Assembly (NCBI RefSeq): GCF_003014555.1
Contig: NZ_PYGE01000018.1
Location: 1 to 64,000, forward strand
DNA: 64,000 nt
From: Haloactinopolyspora alba
GTDB lineage: Bacteria; Actinomycetota; Actinomycetes; Jiangellales; Jiangellaceae
Direction: 5' to 3'
Part shown: in pieces, positions 35,929 through 45,963 of the stretch
Position numbering within the stretch: position 1 is the first letter of the stretch
How the letters are laid out: every line of letters starts with the position of its first letter
Position numbers and translations under genes: made by a program
Notes under the pieces: model-generated
The model's input: only the letters and a program-made list of their open reading frames with translations
Databases searched by the model: none
Told to the model about the DNA's origin: nothing

Positions 35929-36306
35929 TTACTTGCCGGCCTTCTTCTTGCCGGCGACCGTCTTCTTCCGGCCCTTGCGGGTGCGGGCGTTCGTGTGAGT
36001 GCGCTGACCGCGGACAGGCAGGCCACGGCGGTGCCGGATGCCCTGGTAACTACCGATCTCGATCTTGCGGCGGATGTCGCCCTGGACCTCACGACGCAGG
36101 TCGCCCTCGATCTGGTAGTTGTTCTCGATCCAGTCGCGGAGCTTCACGAGGTCTTCGTCGGTGATGTCCTTCACCCGGGTTTCCGGGCTGACACCGGTGT
36201 TCTGCAAGGTCTCCAGCGCTCGGGTGCGTCCGATGCCGAAGATGTACGTGAGTGCGACCTCCAGGCGCTTGTCGCGCGGGAGGTCAACGCCTACGAGGCG
36301 TGCCAT
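35929..36306 (-). CDS. rpsM: Ribosomal protein S13 (uS13)
   Basis: The protein has 125 residues. [20 protein letters not shown] at the start, [15 protein letters not shown] near the end and a basic C-terminus define S13. It is followed by rpsK after 159 nt that contain a dispersed repeat. Confidence 0.98.
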   Translation of the reverse strand: MARLVGVDLPRDKRLEVALTYIFGIGRTRALETLQNTGVSPETRVKDITDEDLVKLRDWIENNYQIEGDLRREVQGDIRRKIEIGSYQGIRHRRGLPVRGQRTHTNARTRKGRKKTVAGKKKAGK

Positions 36307-36481
36307 GTGATCGTGTCCTCACTTCTGGCTGTACGAAGGTTTCCGGCGCACCGCGTCTCGGCCGGCTGCGACGCCGTCGAGCCCCGGCCTCCGTTCCGGG
36401 GGTGTTCCCTGCCCGCGTGCGCGCAGGGGTGCTGGTGCGTTGAGAGGGATATTCAGTTGTGGTCGGGCGAGCAGGTGCGGG

Positions 36482-36595
36482 TCAACCCTGGCGCTGCTTG
36501 TGGCGCATGTTGCTGCAGATCACCATGACCCGGCCATGGCGACGGATCACCCTGCACTTGTCGCAGATCGGTTTGACGCTCGGCTTGACCTTCAT
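36482..36595 (-). CDS. rpmJ: Ribosomal protein L36 (bL36), zinc form
   Basis: The protein has 37 residues, read directly from the sequence. It begins [18 protein letters not shown]11, C14, C27 and H32 form the zinc site of the C-plus type of L36. The ATG follows a GGAG-like site. It lies between infA and rpsM as in most bacteria. Confidence 0.97.
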   Translation of the reverse strand: MKVKPSVKPICDKCRVIRRHGRVMVICSNMRHKQRQG

Positions 36596-36663
36596 CGGGG
36601 ACTCTTTCGTGGACGTGTGCCGAGGAGCTTGTCAGGCACTGCCTGGTCCGACGTCGTCGGCGG

Positions 36664-36885
36664 TTACTTGTAGCGGTAGACGATGCGACCACGGGTCAAG
36701 TCGTACGGGCTGAGCTCCACCACCACACGGTCCTCGGGAAGGATCCGGATGTAGTGCTGGCGCATCTTGCCTGAAATGTGGGCGAGCACCTTGTGGCCGT
36801 TCGACAGCTCCACCCGGAACATCGCGTTCGGCAGAGCCTCGGTCACGGTGCCCTCGATCTCGATGACCCCGTCCTTCTTCGGCAT
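36664..36885 (-). CDS. infA: Translation initiation factor IF-1
   Basis: The protein has 73 residues, the canonical size: an OB fold with [39 protein letters not shown] and [17 protein letters not shown]. The ATG at 36885 gives MPKKDG, the usual start; the longer upstream frame is not used. It is transcribed from the promoter near 37051-37081. Confidence 0.98.
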   Translation of the reverse strand: MPKKDGVIEIEGTVTEALPNAMFRVELSNGHKVLAHISGKMRQHYIRILPEDRVVVELSPYDLTRGRIVYRYK

Positions 36886-37050
36886 ATCCTCCGCACTTCT
36901 TCGGTCTTCGTCGTCTGGCGCTTCGGCACACTGCGCCGCCACCGGAGGACCGGTGAGGACGACGAACTGTCCCGCGTCCCCGTCCTCGCCGACTCGGTCG
37001 AGGACCAGCCGCAGGGCGCAACGAGACAGACCACAGTGGGCCGACGTCAG

Positions 37051-37081
37051 ATTCTACGGCACGTCGTATATCAGATGCCAA
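37051..37081 (-). promoter_or_regulatory. Promoter of the infA-rpmJ-rpsM transcript
   Basis: On the minus strand, TTGGCA (37076-37081) and TAGAAT (37051-37056) are 19 nt apart. The spacing is one longer than ideal, but it matches the arrangement at the S10 promoter in this window. The leader to infA would be about 160 nt. Confidence 0.55.
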
Positions 37082-37104
37082 TCCGGGGGCGCACGACCCC
37101 CGGA
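37082..37104 (-). terminator. Hairpin downstream of the DUF1707 gene
   Basis: The 8-bp arms TCCGGGGG and CCCCCGGA with a 7-nt loop begin 5 nt after the stop of the DUF1707 gene. It is followed immediately by the infA promoter, so it separates the two transcripts. Confidence 0.65.
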
Positions 37105-37108
37105 CGGG

Positions 37109-37540
37109 TCACTCCCGTGCGCGGTAGGCCATCTCCGCGGTGCCGAGGATGAGCAGCCACGGACCGGCGACCCAGAACGGCCAGAAGTACTGCGGGCTCG
37201 CCTGCGAGATGCTCACGCCCATCCAGATCAGGACGTTGAGGGCGACGACGAAGCCGAAGAACCACCAGGCCACCGTCAACGTGCCGCGGATGATCCGCCG
37301 GCCGAGGCGCCTGGCCGGCCGCACCGGCTGCGGAGGGCGGGCGACCTGCGCCGGACGTGCCACCGGGAGGTCGGCGATGACGCGGTCCAGCTCGACGTAG
37401 GTGCGGGCCGCGTACGCCGCCTCGACACGGGCCAGGAGCTCGTCGTGCCCCAGGCGTCCTTCGCCGTGCGCGTCCCGCAGGATGTCTGCGATGCGGTCGC
37501 GGTCGCTGTCCGCCGCGCGGAGTTCGTGCCGATCGGCCAT
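37109..37540 (-). CDS. DUF1707 domain membrane protein
   Basis: The protein has 143 residues. The N-terminal DUF1707 (SHOCT-like) domain reads LRAADSDRDRIADILRDAHGEGRLGHDELLARV. A Pro/Arg linker leads to two transmembrane helices (about 85-110 and 118-137). Start ATG 37540 is chosen because the DUF1707 signature begins a few residues later. Function is unknown; the family is common in actinomycetes and often fused to membrane segments. Confidence 0.88.
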   Translation of the reverse strand: MADRHELRAADSDRDRIADILRDAHGEGRLGHDELLARVEAAYAARTYVELDRVIADLPVARPAQVARPPQPVRPARRLGRRIIRGTLTVAWWFFGFVVALNVLIWMGVSISQASPQYFWPFWVAGPWLLILGTAEMAYRARE

Positions 37541-37662
37541 GGTGCCAGTATCCGCCGCCTCCCGGAGTCGCACCATCGGGGTAGCCCCCGAATTGACCCG
37601 TATGCCGTCCCCACCCCGTGTCGGCGGCACGGGTGCTGATGCAGGGCACGTTGCCGGTGCCA

Positions 37663-37742
37663 CATCACCAGGATCGTCCTCGCGTCACCAGGCTTGCAAC
37701 GGTGGTGACGCAGGGAATTCCATGGTGAACGTGATCATTCCG
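37663..37742. repeat. Dispersed repeat element with internal hairpin, copy 1
   Basis: It begins CATCACCAGGATCGT and contains the inverted pair GCGTCACCA / TGGTGACGC. The first ~51 nt match 63041-63091 with five differences, and both end in GATCATTCCG. The right end overlaps the map stop codon. Relative to the gene it follows (map here, rpoC for copy 2), the orientation is the same. Confidence 0.7.
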
Positions 37743-38544
37743 CAAGGCCGCGGGGGGTGGCGACGCCGAGCGCGTCCAGCCGGCCGGCGCCGCCGTCGAG
37801 GGCCGTCAGCACCAGCGGACCGTCCGGGGTGATCGCCACGCTGTGCTCGAAGTGCGCCGCCAGCGAGCCGTCGTCGGTCTTGACGGTCCAGTCGTCGGAC
37901 AGCGTGTGCGTGCCGGCCGTGCCCATCGTGATCATGGGTTCGACCGCCAGGCACATCCCCATCGTCAGCTTCGGACCGCGCGCCCTGGTGCGGTAGTTCA
38001 TGACGTGCGGGTCCTGATGCATTGCGGTGCCGATGCCGTGGCCGCCGTACTCCTCGACCAGGCCGTAGGAACCACGCGAGCGCACGAGTTTCTCGACCGC
38101 CGTGCCGATCTCGCGCAGCCGCTTGCCCGCACTCATCGCCGCGATGCCCGCCCACAACGCGTCGTCGCAGTCGCGCAACAGGGCGGCGACCTCGCCGGGC
38201 ACCGGCCCCACCGGCAGGGTCACCGCCGCGTCGCCGTGCCAGCCGTCCACCACGGCGCCGAAGTCCAGCGACACGATGTCGCCGGACTCGAACGGGACGT
38301 CGTTCGGGATTCCGTGGACCACCACGTCGTTCACCGACACGCAGACGGTGGCCGGGAACCCGCCGTAGCCCAGGAAGTTCGAAGTGGCGCCCCGGTCGGT
38401 CAGCTCGCGCCGGGCGATGCCGTCGAGGTCGTTCGGGGTGGCGCCGGGCACCACCGCGTCTCGCAGCACTTCGTGTATCTCGGCGACCACCCTGCCGGCC
38501 ACGCGCATCTTCGCGACCTCGGCCGGGGTCTTGACCTCGATCAT
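37735..38544 (-). CDS. map: Methionine aminopeptidase, type I
   Basis: The protein has 269 residues. Metal ligands lie in VSLDFGAVVDGWHGDAAVT (Asp, Asp), GGHGIGTAMHQDP (His) and the EPM and later E of FEHS segments. It removes the initiator Met from nascent proteins. It follows adk by 10 nt. The last codons overlap the dispersed repeat at 37663-37742. Confidence 0.97.
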   Translation of the reverse strand: MIEVKTPAEVAKMRVAGRVVAEIHEVLRDAVVPGATPNDLDGIARRELTDRGATSNFLGYGGFPATVCVSVNDVVVHGIPNDVPFESGDIVSLDFGAVVDGWHGDAAVTLPVGPVPGEVAALLRDCDDALWAGIAAMSAGKRLREIGTAVEKLVRSRGSYGLVEEYGGHGIGTAMHQDPHVMNYRTRARGPKLTMGMCLAVEPMITMGTAGTHTLSDDWTVKTDDGSLAAHFEHSVAITPDGPLVLTALDGGAGRLDALGVATPRGLAE

Positions 38545-38554
38545 GCGGGCACGG

Positions 38555-39133
38555 TCACCCGTGCGGAGGGCGGCTCACCGCGTCGGCCACCCGGGCGGCG
38601 ACCTCCTCGACCATGCCCATGCCGTCGACCTTGAAAACAAGTCCACGATCCGAGTAAACGGCGATCAGCGGCGCGGTCTCCTCGAAGTAGACCTCCTGGC
38701 GGCGCCGGATGACCTCTTCGCTGTCGTCGGTGCGGCCCTCTTCCTTGGCCCGCTTGTGCAGTCGCGCCACGACCTCGTCGACATCGACCGTGAGCTCGAT
38801 GACGTGGTCGAGCTCGGTGCCGGACTCCGCGAGGACGCCGTCGAGGAACTCGACCTGGGACAGCGTCCGCGGGTACCCGTCGAGCAGGAAGCCCTCGGCG
38901 GCGTCGGACTCGTTCAGCCGGTCGCGGACCATCTCGTTCGTGATCGAGTCGGGGACGTACTCCCCGGCGTCCAGGTACTTCTGGACCTCGACCCCCATCG
39001 GTGTGCTCGCCGCGATGTTCGCCCGGAAGATGTCGCCGGTCGAGATCGCCGGAACGCCGAACCGCTTCGCGACGAGTTCCGCCTGTGTGCCCTTGCCCGC
39101 GCCGGGCGGGCCCATGATGAGAAGTCGTGTCAC
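38555..39133 (-). CDS. adk: Adenylate kinase
   Basis: The protein has 192 residues, the short-LID form usual in actinomycetes (no zinc finger insert). P-loop GPPGAGKGT (8-16), STGDIFRANI, GFLLDGYPRT (AMP binding) and RRRQEVYFEETAPL are present. The GTG start overlaps the secY stop (GTGA). It makes ADP from AMP and ATP. Confidence 0.97.
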   Translation of the reverse strand: MTRLLIMGPPGAGKGTQAELVAKRFGVPAISTGDIFRANIAASTPMGVEVQKYLDAGEYVPDSITNEMVRDRLNESDAAEGFLLDGYPRTLSQVEFLDGVLAESGTELDHVIELTVDVDEVVARLHKRAKEEGRTDDSEEVIRRRQEVYFEETAPLIAVYSDRGLVFKVDGMGMVEEVAARVADAVSRPPHG

Positions 39134-40434
39134 CGCAAGAACCCCTCGTAGTTGCGCTGCTGCAGCTGACTCTCGATCTGCTGCACGGTCTGAAGGCCGA
39201 CACCGACCATGATCAGAATGCTCGTGCCGCCGAACATGTTGTTGAAGCCCCCACCTCCGTCGGCAGGGAGCAGGACATTGAACGCCAGCAGCGGCAACAG
39301 TGCCACCAGAGCGAGATAGATCGCGCCGGCGGAGGTGATGCGGTTGAGGACGTACGCGAGGTACTCCTCGGTGGCACGGCCGGCCCGGATACCCGGGACG
39401 AATCCGCCGTACCTCTTCATGTTGTCGGAGATGTCCTTCGGGTTGAACGTGATGGACACGTAGAAGAACGCGAACCCGACGATCAGCAGGAAGTAGAAGG
39501 CGATGTAGAGCGGGTGCGTGCCGCGGGTGAAGTTGTCCTGGATCCACAGCGCCCAGCCCTCGGTGGCGTTGAACTGCGACGCCAGCAACGGGATGTACAG
39601 CAGCGAGGACGCGAAGATGACCGGGATGACGCCGGCTTGGTTGATCTTCAACGGGATGTACGTCGACGAGCCGCCGTACATCTTCCGCCCGACCATGCGT
39701 TTGGCGTACTGCACCGGAACACGCCGCTGGGACTGCTCGACGAAGACGATCAACGCCACGACGACGAGCCCGACGGCGACCACCAGGCCGAAGATCGCCC
39801 AGCCCCGGCTCTGCTGGATGCTCCAGAACATGCCCGGCACGCTGGCCACGATCTGGGTGAAGATGAGCAGGGACATGCCGTTGCCCACGCCACGGTCGGT
39901 GATCAGCTCGCCCAGCCACATCACGACGCCGGTTCCCGCGGTCATCGTCATGATCATGATCGCTACGGTGCCGATGGTGTCGCTGGCCAGTACTTCCTCG
40001 GGACAGTTCGGGAAGAACTGCCCGCGGCGCGCCAGCGTGACGATGGTGGTCGACTGCAGCAGCGCCAGACCGATGGTCAGGTAACGGGTGTACTGCGTGA
40101 TCTGCGCCTGGCCGGACTGGCCCTCCTTGCGCAGCGCCTCGATACGCGGGATCACCACAGTCAGCAACTGCAGGATGATGCTGGCGGTGATGTACGGGAT
40201 GATCCCGAGCGCGAACACCGCGAGCTGCAACATCGCGCCACCGGAGAACAGGTTGAGCATCCCGTAGACGCCCTCGTTACCGGCCTGGTCGACGCAGCTG
40301 CGCACTGCGGCGACGTCGACTCCGGGCGCCGGCATGACCGAACCGAACCGGAAGATCGCGATGATGCCCAGCGTGAACAGGATTTTCTGGCGCAGGTCTG
40401 GGGTACGGAATGCCTGCGCGAACACTCTGAGCAC
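39130..40434 (-). CDS. secY: Protein translocase channel subunit SecY
   Basis: The protein has 434 residues with ten transmembrane helices. Typical segments are RKKILFTLGIIAIFR-like helix 1, the plug region near PGVDVAAVR, GIIPYITASIILQLL and the C-terminal NYEGFLR. It is the central pore of the Sec translocon. The GTG start has AGGAGG upstream. It is separated from rplO by 168 nt holding a strong hairpin, so it probably has its own promoter. Confidence 0.98.
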   Translation of the reverse strand: MLRVFAQAFRTPDLRQKILFTLGIIAIFRFGSVMPAPGVDVAAVRSCVDQAGNEGVYGMLNLFSGGAMLQLAVFALGIIPYITASIILQLLTVVIPRIEALRKEGQSGQAQITQYTRYLTIGLALLQSTTIVTLARRGQFFPNCPEEVLASDTIGTVAIMIMTMTAGTGVVMWLGELITDRGVGNGMSLLIFTQIVASVPGMFWSIQQSRGWAIFGLVVAVGLVVVALIVFVEQSQRRVPVQYAKRMVGRKMYGGSSTYIPLKINQAGVIPVIFASSLLYIPLLASQFNATEGWALWIQDNFTRGTHPLYIAFYFLLIVGFAFFYVSITFNPKDISDNMKRYGGFVPGIRAGRATEEYLAYVLNRITSAGAIYLALVALLPLLAFNVLLPADGGGGFNNMFGGTSILIMVGVGLQTVQQIESQLQQRNYEGFLR

Positions 40435-40533
40435 TTCAGGGCCTCCTGCGTGACCGGCGCTGCCAGGCGTACCGGCACGTTGGTACGGATGGACTCACAG
40501 ACGTTAACACCGCCGACAGCCGGGCAATCGCGA

Positions 40534-40567
40534 GGCGCCCGCTGTCCGAGACGGACCAGCGGGCGCC
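40534..40567 (-). terminator. Strong hairpin between rplO and secY
   Basis: The arm 40534-40548 pairs with 40552-40567 (15 bp with a single bulge, apparent loop of 3 nt). It begins 36 nt past the rplO stop on the minus strand. It would end or attenuate the S10-spc transcript before secY. Confidence 0.65.
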
Positions 40568-40602
40568 CAAGCGGTCGTCGGCCTCCACCGGCGGCGGCAA
40601 AG

Positions 40603-41052
40603 TCACAGCTCGGTGGCGGTTCCCCCGGCCGCGGTGATCTTCTCTCGCGCCGACGAGGAGAACGCGTGTGCGTTCACCTGAAGCGCAACCGAGACGTCAC
40701 CGCTGCCGAGCACCTTGACCCGGTGTCCGGACCGGACCGCACCCTTGGCGACCAGGTCCTCGACGGTGACCTCGCCACCGTCGGGGTACAGGGCCGCGAG
40801 TTTGTCCAGGTTGACGACCTGGTACTCCACACGGAAGGGGTTGTTGAACCCCTTCAGCTTGGGCAGCCGCATGTGCAGCGGCAGCTGCCCGCCCTCGAAG
40901 CCGGCCGGCACCTGGTAGCGGGCCTTGGTGCCCTTGGTGCCGCGACCGGCCGTCTTGCCCTTCGACGCCTCGCCGCGGCCCACCCGGGTCTTGGCGGTCT
41001 TCGCGCCGGGCGCGGGCCGCAGGTGATGCGGCTTCAACGGGGACTTGCTCAT
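40603..41052 (-). CDS. rplO: Ribosomal protein L15 (uL15)
   Basis: The protein has 149 residues with [36 protein letters not shown]-type N-terminal basic arm and [20 protein letters not shown]. The ATG overlaps the rpmD stop (ATGA). Confidence 0.98.
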   Translation of the reverse strand: MSKSPLKPHHLRPAPGAKTAKTRVGRGEASKGKTAGRGTKGTKARYQVPAGFEGGQLPLHMRLPKLKGFNNPFRVEYQVVNLDKLAALYPDGGEVTVEDLVAKGAVRSGHRVKVLGSGDVSVALQVNAHAFSSSAREKITAAGGTATEL

Positions 41053-41285
41053 GGTTTGCTGGCCTCCTGGGCTGTCACATTGGCGGCCTCGGCGGCGGAG
41101 AGCTCCTCCACCGTCACCAGGTGCGACACCGTCTGGATCATGCCGCGGATCTCCGGGCGGTCGTCCTTGACGACCTCGTGCCCGATGCGCCGCAGTCCCA
41201 GCGAGCGCAGCGTGTCCCGCTGCCTCGCCGACCCTCCGATCCGGCTCCTGACCTGACGGACCTTCAGCTTGCCGGGGTCGCTCAC
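41049..41285 (-). CDS. rpmD: Ribosomal protein L30 (uL30)
   Basis: The protein has 78 residues: [20 protein letters not shown] and the end of the core at [14 protein letters not shown] are L30 signatures. About 15 extra C-terminal residues are Ala-rich. It overlaps rpsE and rplO by 4 nt each. Confidence 0.97.
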   Translation of the reverse strand: MSDPGKLKVRQVRSRIGGSARQRDTLRSLGLRRIGHEVVKDDRPEIRGMIQTVSHLVTVEELSAAEAANVTAQEASKP

Positions 41286-41896
41286 GATCCGGCCTCCGCC
41301 CTCGCGCGCAGCAGCGCCGCCGGCGCGACGTCCTCGAGCGGCAGCCCACGGCGGGCGGCGACCTGCTCGGGTCGCTCGAGGCCCTTCAGCGCCTCGACCG
41401 TCGCGTGCACGATGTTGATCGCGTTCGCCGAGCCGAGCGACTTGCTCAGCACGTCGTGGATGCCCGCGGCCTCCAGGACCGCACGCACCGGGCCGCCGGC
41501 GATGACACCGGTACCCGGCGACGCCGGCCGCAGCAGCACGATGCCCGCGGCCTTCTCGCCCTGTACCGGGTGCGGGATGGTTCCCGCCACGCGCGGCACC
41601 TTGAAGAATTCCTTCTTGGCCGTCTCGACGCCCTTGGCGATCGCCGCGGGCACCTCCTTGGCCTTGCCGTAGCCGACGCCGACGGTGCCGTCGCCGTCGC
41701 CGACGACCACCAGAGCGGTGAAGCTGAAGCGCCGACCGCCGGAGACGACCTTCGCCACGCGATTGATCGCGACGACGGTCTCGATGTAATTCGTCTTGTC
41801 GGCGCCGTCGCCGCGACCCTTGTCGCGGTCGCGACGGTCACGGCGATCGCGGCGCTCGCCACCGGCGCCACCACTGCGGCGCTGGGGTTCAGCCAT
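41282..41896 (-). CDS. rpsE: Ribosomal protein S5 (uS5)
   Basis: The protein has 204 residues. A ~35-residue Arg/Asp/Gly-rich N-terminal arm ([16 protein letters not shown]) precedes the double-stranded RNA-binding S5 core ([27 protein letters not shown]) and the [11 protein letters not shown] and [18 protein letters not shown] motifs. Confidence 0.98.
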   Translation of the reverse strand: MAEPQRRSGGAGGERRDRRDRRDRDKGRGDGADKTNYIETVVAINRVAKVVSGGRRFSFTALVVVGDGDGTVGVGYGKAKEVPAAIAKGVETAKKEFFKVPRVAGTIPHPVQGEKAAGIVLLRPASPGTGVIAGGPVRAVLEAAGIHDVLSKSLGSANAINIVHATVEALKGLERPEQVAARRGLPLEDVAPAALLRARAEAGS

Positions 41897-41929
41897 GATG
41901 TCCTCTATCCTCTCGAGTTTCGCCTGCGA

Positions 41930-42313
41930 CTAGAACGTCAGGCCACCGTCGCGCGCGCCGTCGGCGACTGCCGCGACACGCCCGTGGTACTGGTTTCCGG
42001 CACGATCGAATACGACGGACTCGACACCGCCCGCTTTGGCGCGCTCGGCGACGAGCTCGCCTACCCGGCGCGCCTTCGCGGTCTTGTCGTCGCCGGACGT
42101 GCGCAGGTCGCTCTCCATGCTCGACGCCGACGCCAGGGTGTGCCCGGTCGTGTCGTCGACCACCTGGGCCACCATGTGCCGCAGCGACCTCGAGACCACC
42201 AGCCGCGGCCGAGCCGGGGTGCCGGAGATCTTCTTGCGCACCCGCAGGTGCCGCCGGTCGCGTGTCGCGGCCTTGTCGCCGCCCTTGACATGGCGATTGA
42301 TCGCGATGCCCAT
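41930..42313 (-). CDS. rplR: Ribosomal protein L18 (uL18)
   Basis: The protein has 127 residues with [20 protein letters not shown] at the start, HMVAQVVDD and the C-terminal [23 protein letters not shown]. It binds 5S rRNA. It follows rplF by 2 nt. Confidence 0.97.
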   Translation of the reverse strand: MGIAINRHVKGGDKAATRDRRHLRVRKKISGTPARPRLVVSRSLRHMVAQVVDDTTGHTLASASSMESDLRTSGDDKTAKARRVGELVAERAKAGGVESVVFDRAGNQYHGRVAAVADGARDGGLTF

Positions 42314-42315
42314 GG

Positions 42316-42855
42316 TTACTTCCCAGCCTTTCCGACCTTGCGCCGGACCTGTTCGCCCTCGTAGCGCACGCCCTTGCCCTTGTACGGCTCCGGCGGGCGC
42401 AACCCGCGGATCTTCGCCGACACGTGGCCCACCAGCTGCTTGTCGGTGCCCTGCACGGCGAACTTGGTCGGCGACTCGACCGCGAAGGTGATACCTTCCG
42501 GTGCCTCGAACAGGATCGGGTGGCTGAACCCGAGGGCCAGCTCGACGTCCGAGCCCTTCGCCGTCACCCGGTAACCGACGCCGACGATCTCGAGTTTCTT
42601 CTCGTAGCCCTCGGTCACACCGATGACCATGTTCGCCACCAGTGACCGGCCCAGCCCGTGCATGGCACGGCTTTCCTGCTCGTCGTCCGGACGGCGCACC
42701 TCGAGGGTGCCGTCCTCCGCGCGCTGGACGTCGACCAGCGGCGGAAGCTGCCGCTGCAGTGTTCCCTTCGGCCCGGTGACCGTGATGTCACGGCCGTCGA
42801 CGGCCACGTCCACTCCCGCCGGAACGGGAATGGGAAGCTTGCCGATACGCGACAT
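42316..42855 (-). CDS. rplF: Ribosomal protein L6 (uL6)
   Basis: The protein has 179 residues. [17 protein letters not shown] at the start, [30 protein letters not shown] in the centre and [15 protein letters not shown] near the end are diagnostic. The ATG at 42855 is used; an upstream in-frame extension is not conserved. Confidence 0.98.
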   Translation of the reverse strand: MSRIGKLPIPVPAGVDVAVDGRDITVTGPKGTLQRQLPPLVDVQRAEDGTLEVRRPDDEQESRAMHGLGRSLVANMVIGVTEGYEKKLEIVGVGYRVTAKGSDVELALGFSHPILFEAPEGITFAVESPTKFAVQGTDKQLVGHVSAKIRGLRPPEPYKGKGVRYEGEQVRRKVGKAGK

Positions 42856-42874
42856 GATCTTCGCTCCTTTCCCG

Positions 42875-43291
42875 TCACCAGACGTAGGCGAGAACTTCCC
42901 CGCCCACGCCCTGCTTGGTAGCCGCACGCGCCGTCAGCAGGCCCTGCGACGTCGAGATGATCGCGACGCCGAGCCCTCCGAGCACCTTCGGCATGTTGTT
43001 CGCCTTGGCATACACCCGCAGTCCCGGCTTGCTCACTCGCCGGACACCGGCGATCGAGCGTTCGCGGGACGGGCCGTACTTGAGGGTCAGCACCAGCATC
43101 CGCCCGACCGGGCCCTTGGCCGGGTCGGCCGGCTCCTCGACGGAGATGCTGGCGATGAAGCCCTCCTGCTTGAGGATCTCGGCGATGTGCGCCTTGATCT
43201 TGCTGTACGGCATCGACACCGTGTCGTGGTGCGCCGAGTTCGCGTTTCGCAGACGTGTCAGCATGTCTGCGATCGGATCGGTCATGGTCAT
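42875..43291 (-). CDS. rpsH: Ribosomal protein S8 (uS8)
   Basis: The protein has 138 residues (or 136 from the second ATG): [50 protein letters not shown] and [26 protein letters not shown]. The regular end AYVW is present. It lies 89 nt downstream of rpsN. Confidence 0.98.
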   Translation of the reverse strand: MTMTDPIADMLTRLRNANSAHHDTVSMPYSKIKAHIAEILKQEGFIASISVEEPADPAKGPVGRMLVLTLKYGPSRERSIAGVRRVSKPGLRVYAKANNMPKVLGGLGVAIISTSQGLLTARAATKQGVGGEVLAYVW

Positions 43292-43380
43292 GGATTCGTA
43301 GCCACTTTCCCGCCGTGGTTTCCTCGATGGGCTCGCCGCCCACCTTCATCGGACCTTCGGCGACGAGATGAGAGTCGGGT

Positions 43381-43566
43381 CTACCAGCTGGACTTCGTCA
43401 CGCCCGGCAGCTCGCCGCGGTGTGCCATTCCCCGCAGGCAGATCCGGCAAAGGCCGAACTTGCGGTACACCGAGTGCGGACGTCCGCACTTCTGGCACCG
43501 CGTGTACGCGCGCACCGCGAACTTGGGTTTGCGCTGCGCCTTGTTGATCAGCGCCTTCTTCGCCAC
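43381..43566 (-). CDS. rpsN: Ribosomal protein S14 type Z (uS14)
   Basis: The protein has 61 residues of the short zinc form. Two CxxC pairs (RCQKCGRP and LCRICLR) bind zinc. The GTG start follows the rplE stop by 1 nt. Being the type Z copy, it is the housekeeping S14 of actinomycetes; a zinc-free paralogue may exist elsewhere. Confidence 0.97.
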   Translation of the reverse strand: MAKKALINKAQRKPKFAVRAYTRCQKCGRPHSVYRKFGLCRICLRGMAHRGELPGVTKSSW

Positions 43567-43567
43567 G

Positions 43568-44137
43568 TCAGGCCTCCTTGAACGGGAACCCGAGCTGGCG
43601 CAACAGCTCGCGACCCTGGTCGTTGTCGATCGCCGAGGTGACCACGGTGATGTCCATGCCACGGACGCGATCGATGCGGTCCTGATCGATCTCGTGGAAC
43701 ATCGACTGCTCGTTCAGACCGAACGTGTAGTTGCCGCGGCCGTCGAACTGCCTCGGCGACAGCCCGCGGAAGTCGCGGATGCGCGGCAGGGCGATGTTCA
43801 CCAGCCGGTCCAGGAACTCCCACATCCGGTCACCGCGCAGCGTCACGTGCGCGCCGATGGGCATGCCCTCACGCAGCTTGAACTGCGCGATGGACTTGCG
43901 GGCCTTCGTGACGGCCGGCTTCTGGCCGGTGATGGCCGCGAGGTCGTTGACCGCGCCCTCCATCAGCTTCGCGTCGCGGGCCGCCTCGCCGACGCCCATG
44001 TTGACGACGACCTTGGTCACCGTGGGCACCTGCATGACGTTCGCGATCTCGAACTGCTCGCGCAGTGCCGACCGGATCTCGTCACGGTAGCGCTGTTTCA
44101 GCCGCGGCAACGGCCGTGCCTGTGTCGTGGTTGTCAT
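43568..44137 (-). CDS. rplE: Ribosomal protein L5 (uL5)
   Basis: The protein has 189 residues: [45 protein letters not shown], and [30 protein letters not shown]. It binds 5S rRNA. Its start overlaps the rplX stop by one base (TGATG). Confidence 0.98.
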   Translation of the reverse strand: MTTTTQARPLPRLKQRYRDEIRSALREQFEIANVMQVPTVTKVVVNMGVGEAARDAKLMEGAVNDLAAITGQKPAVTKARKSIAQFKLREGMPIGAHVTLRGDRMWEFLDRLVNIALPRIRDFRGLSPRQFDGRGNYTFGLNEQSMFHEIDQDRIDRVRGMDITVVTSAIDNDQGRELLRQLGFPFKEA

Positions 44138-44475
44138 CAGATGTCCTCACCGGTGCGCTTGGCGAACCGGACCTTGTTGCCGTCGTCGTCGAAGCGGTAA
44201 CCCACCCGGCTGCCGACGGTCTTCTTCTTGCCTTCGACGTCGGCCTCGACCGCGATCTGCACGTTCGACACGTGAACCGGCGCCTCCATGTGCACGATGC
44301 CACCGGACTGCTGCGTACCGCGGGCCGTCTGGGTCGGCTTCGTGTGCTTCGTGATCCGGTTGACGCCCTCGACCAGGACGCGCTCGTCCTGCGGGTAGGC
44401 GGCGATCACCTTGCCGACGAGACCCTTGTCCTTGCCGGCGATGACGACGACCTTGTCACCCTTCTTGATACGCAT
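44137..44475 (-). CDS. rplX: Ribosomal protein L24 (uL24)
   Basis: The protein has 112 residues. The KOW motif region [21 protein letters not shown] is followed by [15 protein letters not shown] and [15 protein letters not shown]. The ATG at 44475 lies 8 nt after GGAGGTG; a GTG two codons upstream overlaps the rplN stop and is less likely. Confidence 0.97.
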   Translation of the reverse strand: MRIKKGDKVVVIAGKDKGLVGKVIAAYPQDERVLVEGVNRITKHTKPTQTARGTQQSGGIVHMEAPVHVSNVQIAVEADVEGKKKTVGSRVGYRFDDDGNKVRFAKRTGEDI

Positions 44476-44477
44476 TC

Positions 44478-44846
44478 TCACAACACCTCCGGTGCGAGCG
44501 AGATGATGCGCATGAAGCGCTTGTCGCGCAGCTCCCGGCCGACCGGCCCGAAGATGCGGGTGCCCCTGGGGTCACCGCCGTCCCTGATCACGACCGCCGC
44601 GTTCTCGTCGAAGCGGATGTAGGAGCCGTCCGGCCTGCGACGCTCCTTCACGGTCCGCACGATCACGGCCTTGACCACGTCGCCCTTCTTCATGCCCCCG
44701 CCGGGGATGGCGTCCTTGACGGTCGCCACGATGACGTCACCGATACCGGCGTAGCGCCGGCCGGAGCCACCGAGGACACGGATGCACAAGAGCTCCTTGG
44801 CGCCCGTGTTGTCGGCGACGCGCAGTCGCGACTCCTGCTGAATCAT
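44478..44846 (-). CDS. rplN: Ribosomal protein L14 (uL14)
   Basis: The protein has 122 residues: [62 protein letters not shown] and the C-terminal [16 protein letters not shown]. An invariant small-protein core of the 50S. Confidence 0.98.
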   Translation of the reverse strand: MIQQESRLRVADNTGAKELLCIRVLGGSGRRYAGIGDVIVATVKDAIPGGGMKKGDVVKAVIVRTVKERRRPDGSYIRFDENAAVVIRDGGDPRGTRIFGPVGRELRDKRFMRIISLAPEVL

Positions 44847-44854
44847 CTCGCTAC

Positions 44855-45229
44855 CTACTTCGCCTTCTCGATGATCTCCACGATCCGCCAGCGCTTCGTC
44901 GCGGACAGCGGGCGGGTCTCCATCAGCAGGACTCGGTCACCGACGGTGGCCTCGTTCTGCTCGTCATGGGCCTTCAGCTTGTTCGCCCGGCGGATGACCT
45001 TGCCGTACCGCCGGTGCGTGAAGCGGTCCTCGACGGACACGACCACGGTCTTGTCCATCTTGTCGCTGACCACGAGGCCGAGGCGGACCTTCCGGTAACC
45101 GCGGTCGCCGGTGGTGCTCTGCACCGCCGAGGCCGCGATCTCACCGGTGGCTGCGCTCTCTGCCGCCTGCACCGCGGTGTCACTGCCCGTGGCGCCCTGC
45201 GCCTCGGTCTGGTCCGTGTTCTCGTTCAC
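44855..45229 (-). CDS. rpsQ: Ribosomal protein S17 (uS17) with N-terminal extension
   Basis: The protein has 124 residues. The S17 core starts near residue 45 ([33 protein letters not shown]). Before it is a ~40-residue Thr/Ala/Glu-rich arm. The GTG at 45229 is chosen because AGGAAGAG stands directly ahead; another GTG nine codons upstream overlaps the rpmC stop and is possible. Confidence 0.94.
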   Translation of the reverse strand: MNENTDQTEAQGATGSDTAVQAAESAATGEIAASAVQSTTGDRGYRKVRLGLVVSDKMDKTVVVSVEDRFTHRRYGKVIRRANKLKAHDEQNEATVGDRVLLMETRPLSATKRWRIVEIIEKAK

Positions 45230-45252
45230 GGTCTCTTCCTTGCTTGTCGGAC

Positions 45253-45540
45253 TCACGCGGCACCACCAGCTGTCGTACTCGTCTCCGCCGAGTCACCCTT
45301 CGCGGCGTCGCTTTCGACCACGCGGACGATGCCGAGCTCGCGCTCGCGCATCACCGTGTAGATACGGGCGATGTCGCGCCGGACGGCCTTGAGCCGCCCG
45401 TGGCTCTCCAGCTGACCCGTGGCGCCCTGGAAACGCAGGTTGAACAGCGTCTCCTTCGCCTCGGACAGCGCCTCGACGAGCTCCGCGTCCGAACGCTCGC
45501 GCAGCGATGCCGCGTCGAGGTTCTTCGAACCGATCGCCAT
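45253..45540 (-). CDS. rpmC: Ribosomal protein L29 (uL29)
   Basis: The protein has 95 residues: [33 protein letters not shown] and [17 protein letters not shown] are L29 signatures. The last ~20 residues are an extra acidic/Ala tail. The ATG overlaps the rplP stop. Confidence 0.97.
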   Translation of the reverse strand: MAIGSKNLDAASLRERSDAELVEALSEAKETLFNLRFQGATGQLESHGRLKAVRRDIARIYTVMRERELGIVRVVESDAAKGDSAETSTTAGGAA

Positions 45541-45959
45541 CACCCTTCACCTGCCTCGCGCGCGACGATCCTGGCCTTCATCGGCAGCTTGTGGATCGCT
45601 CGCGTCAGCGCCTCGCGCGCCACCGCTTCGTTCGGGTAGGACAGCTCGAACATCACGCGCCCGGGCTTGACGTTCGCGACCCACCATTCCGGCGAACCCT
45701 TACCCGAACCCATGCGGGTCTCGGCGGGCTTCTTCGTCAGCGGGCGGTCCGGGTAGATGTTGATCCACACCTTGCCGCCACGACGGATGTGCCGGGTGAT
45801 GGCGATACGCGCCGACTCGATCTGCCGGTTGGTCACGTAGTGACCCTCGATCGCCTGGATCCCGTACTCACCGAACGCCAGCGACGTACCGCCCTTGGCC
45901 ACACCACGCCGCTTCGGGTGGTGCTGCTTGCGGTGCTTGATCTTGCGGGGGATCAGCAT
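45540..45959 (-). CDS. rplP: Ribosomal protein L16 (uL16)
   Basis: The protein has 139 residues: [64 protein letters not shown] and KLPMKARIV. It binds near the peptidyl transferase centre. The ATG at 45959 is standard. Confidence 0.98.
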   Translation of the reverse strand: MLIPRKIKHRKQHHPKRRGVAKGGTSLAFGEYGIQAIEGHYVTNRQIESARIAITRHIRRGGKVWINIYPDRPLTKKPAETRMGSGKGSPEWWVANVKPGRVMFELSYPNEAVAREALTRAIHKLPMKARIVAREAGEG

Positions 45960-45963
45960 GGTG

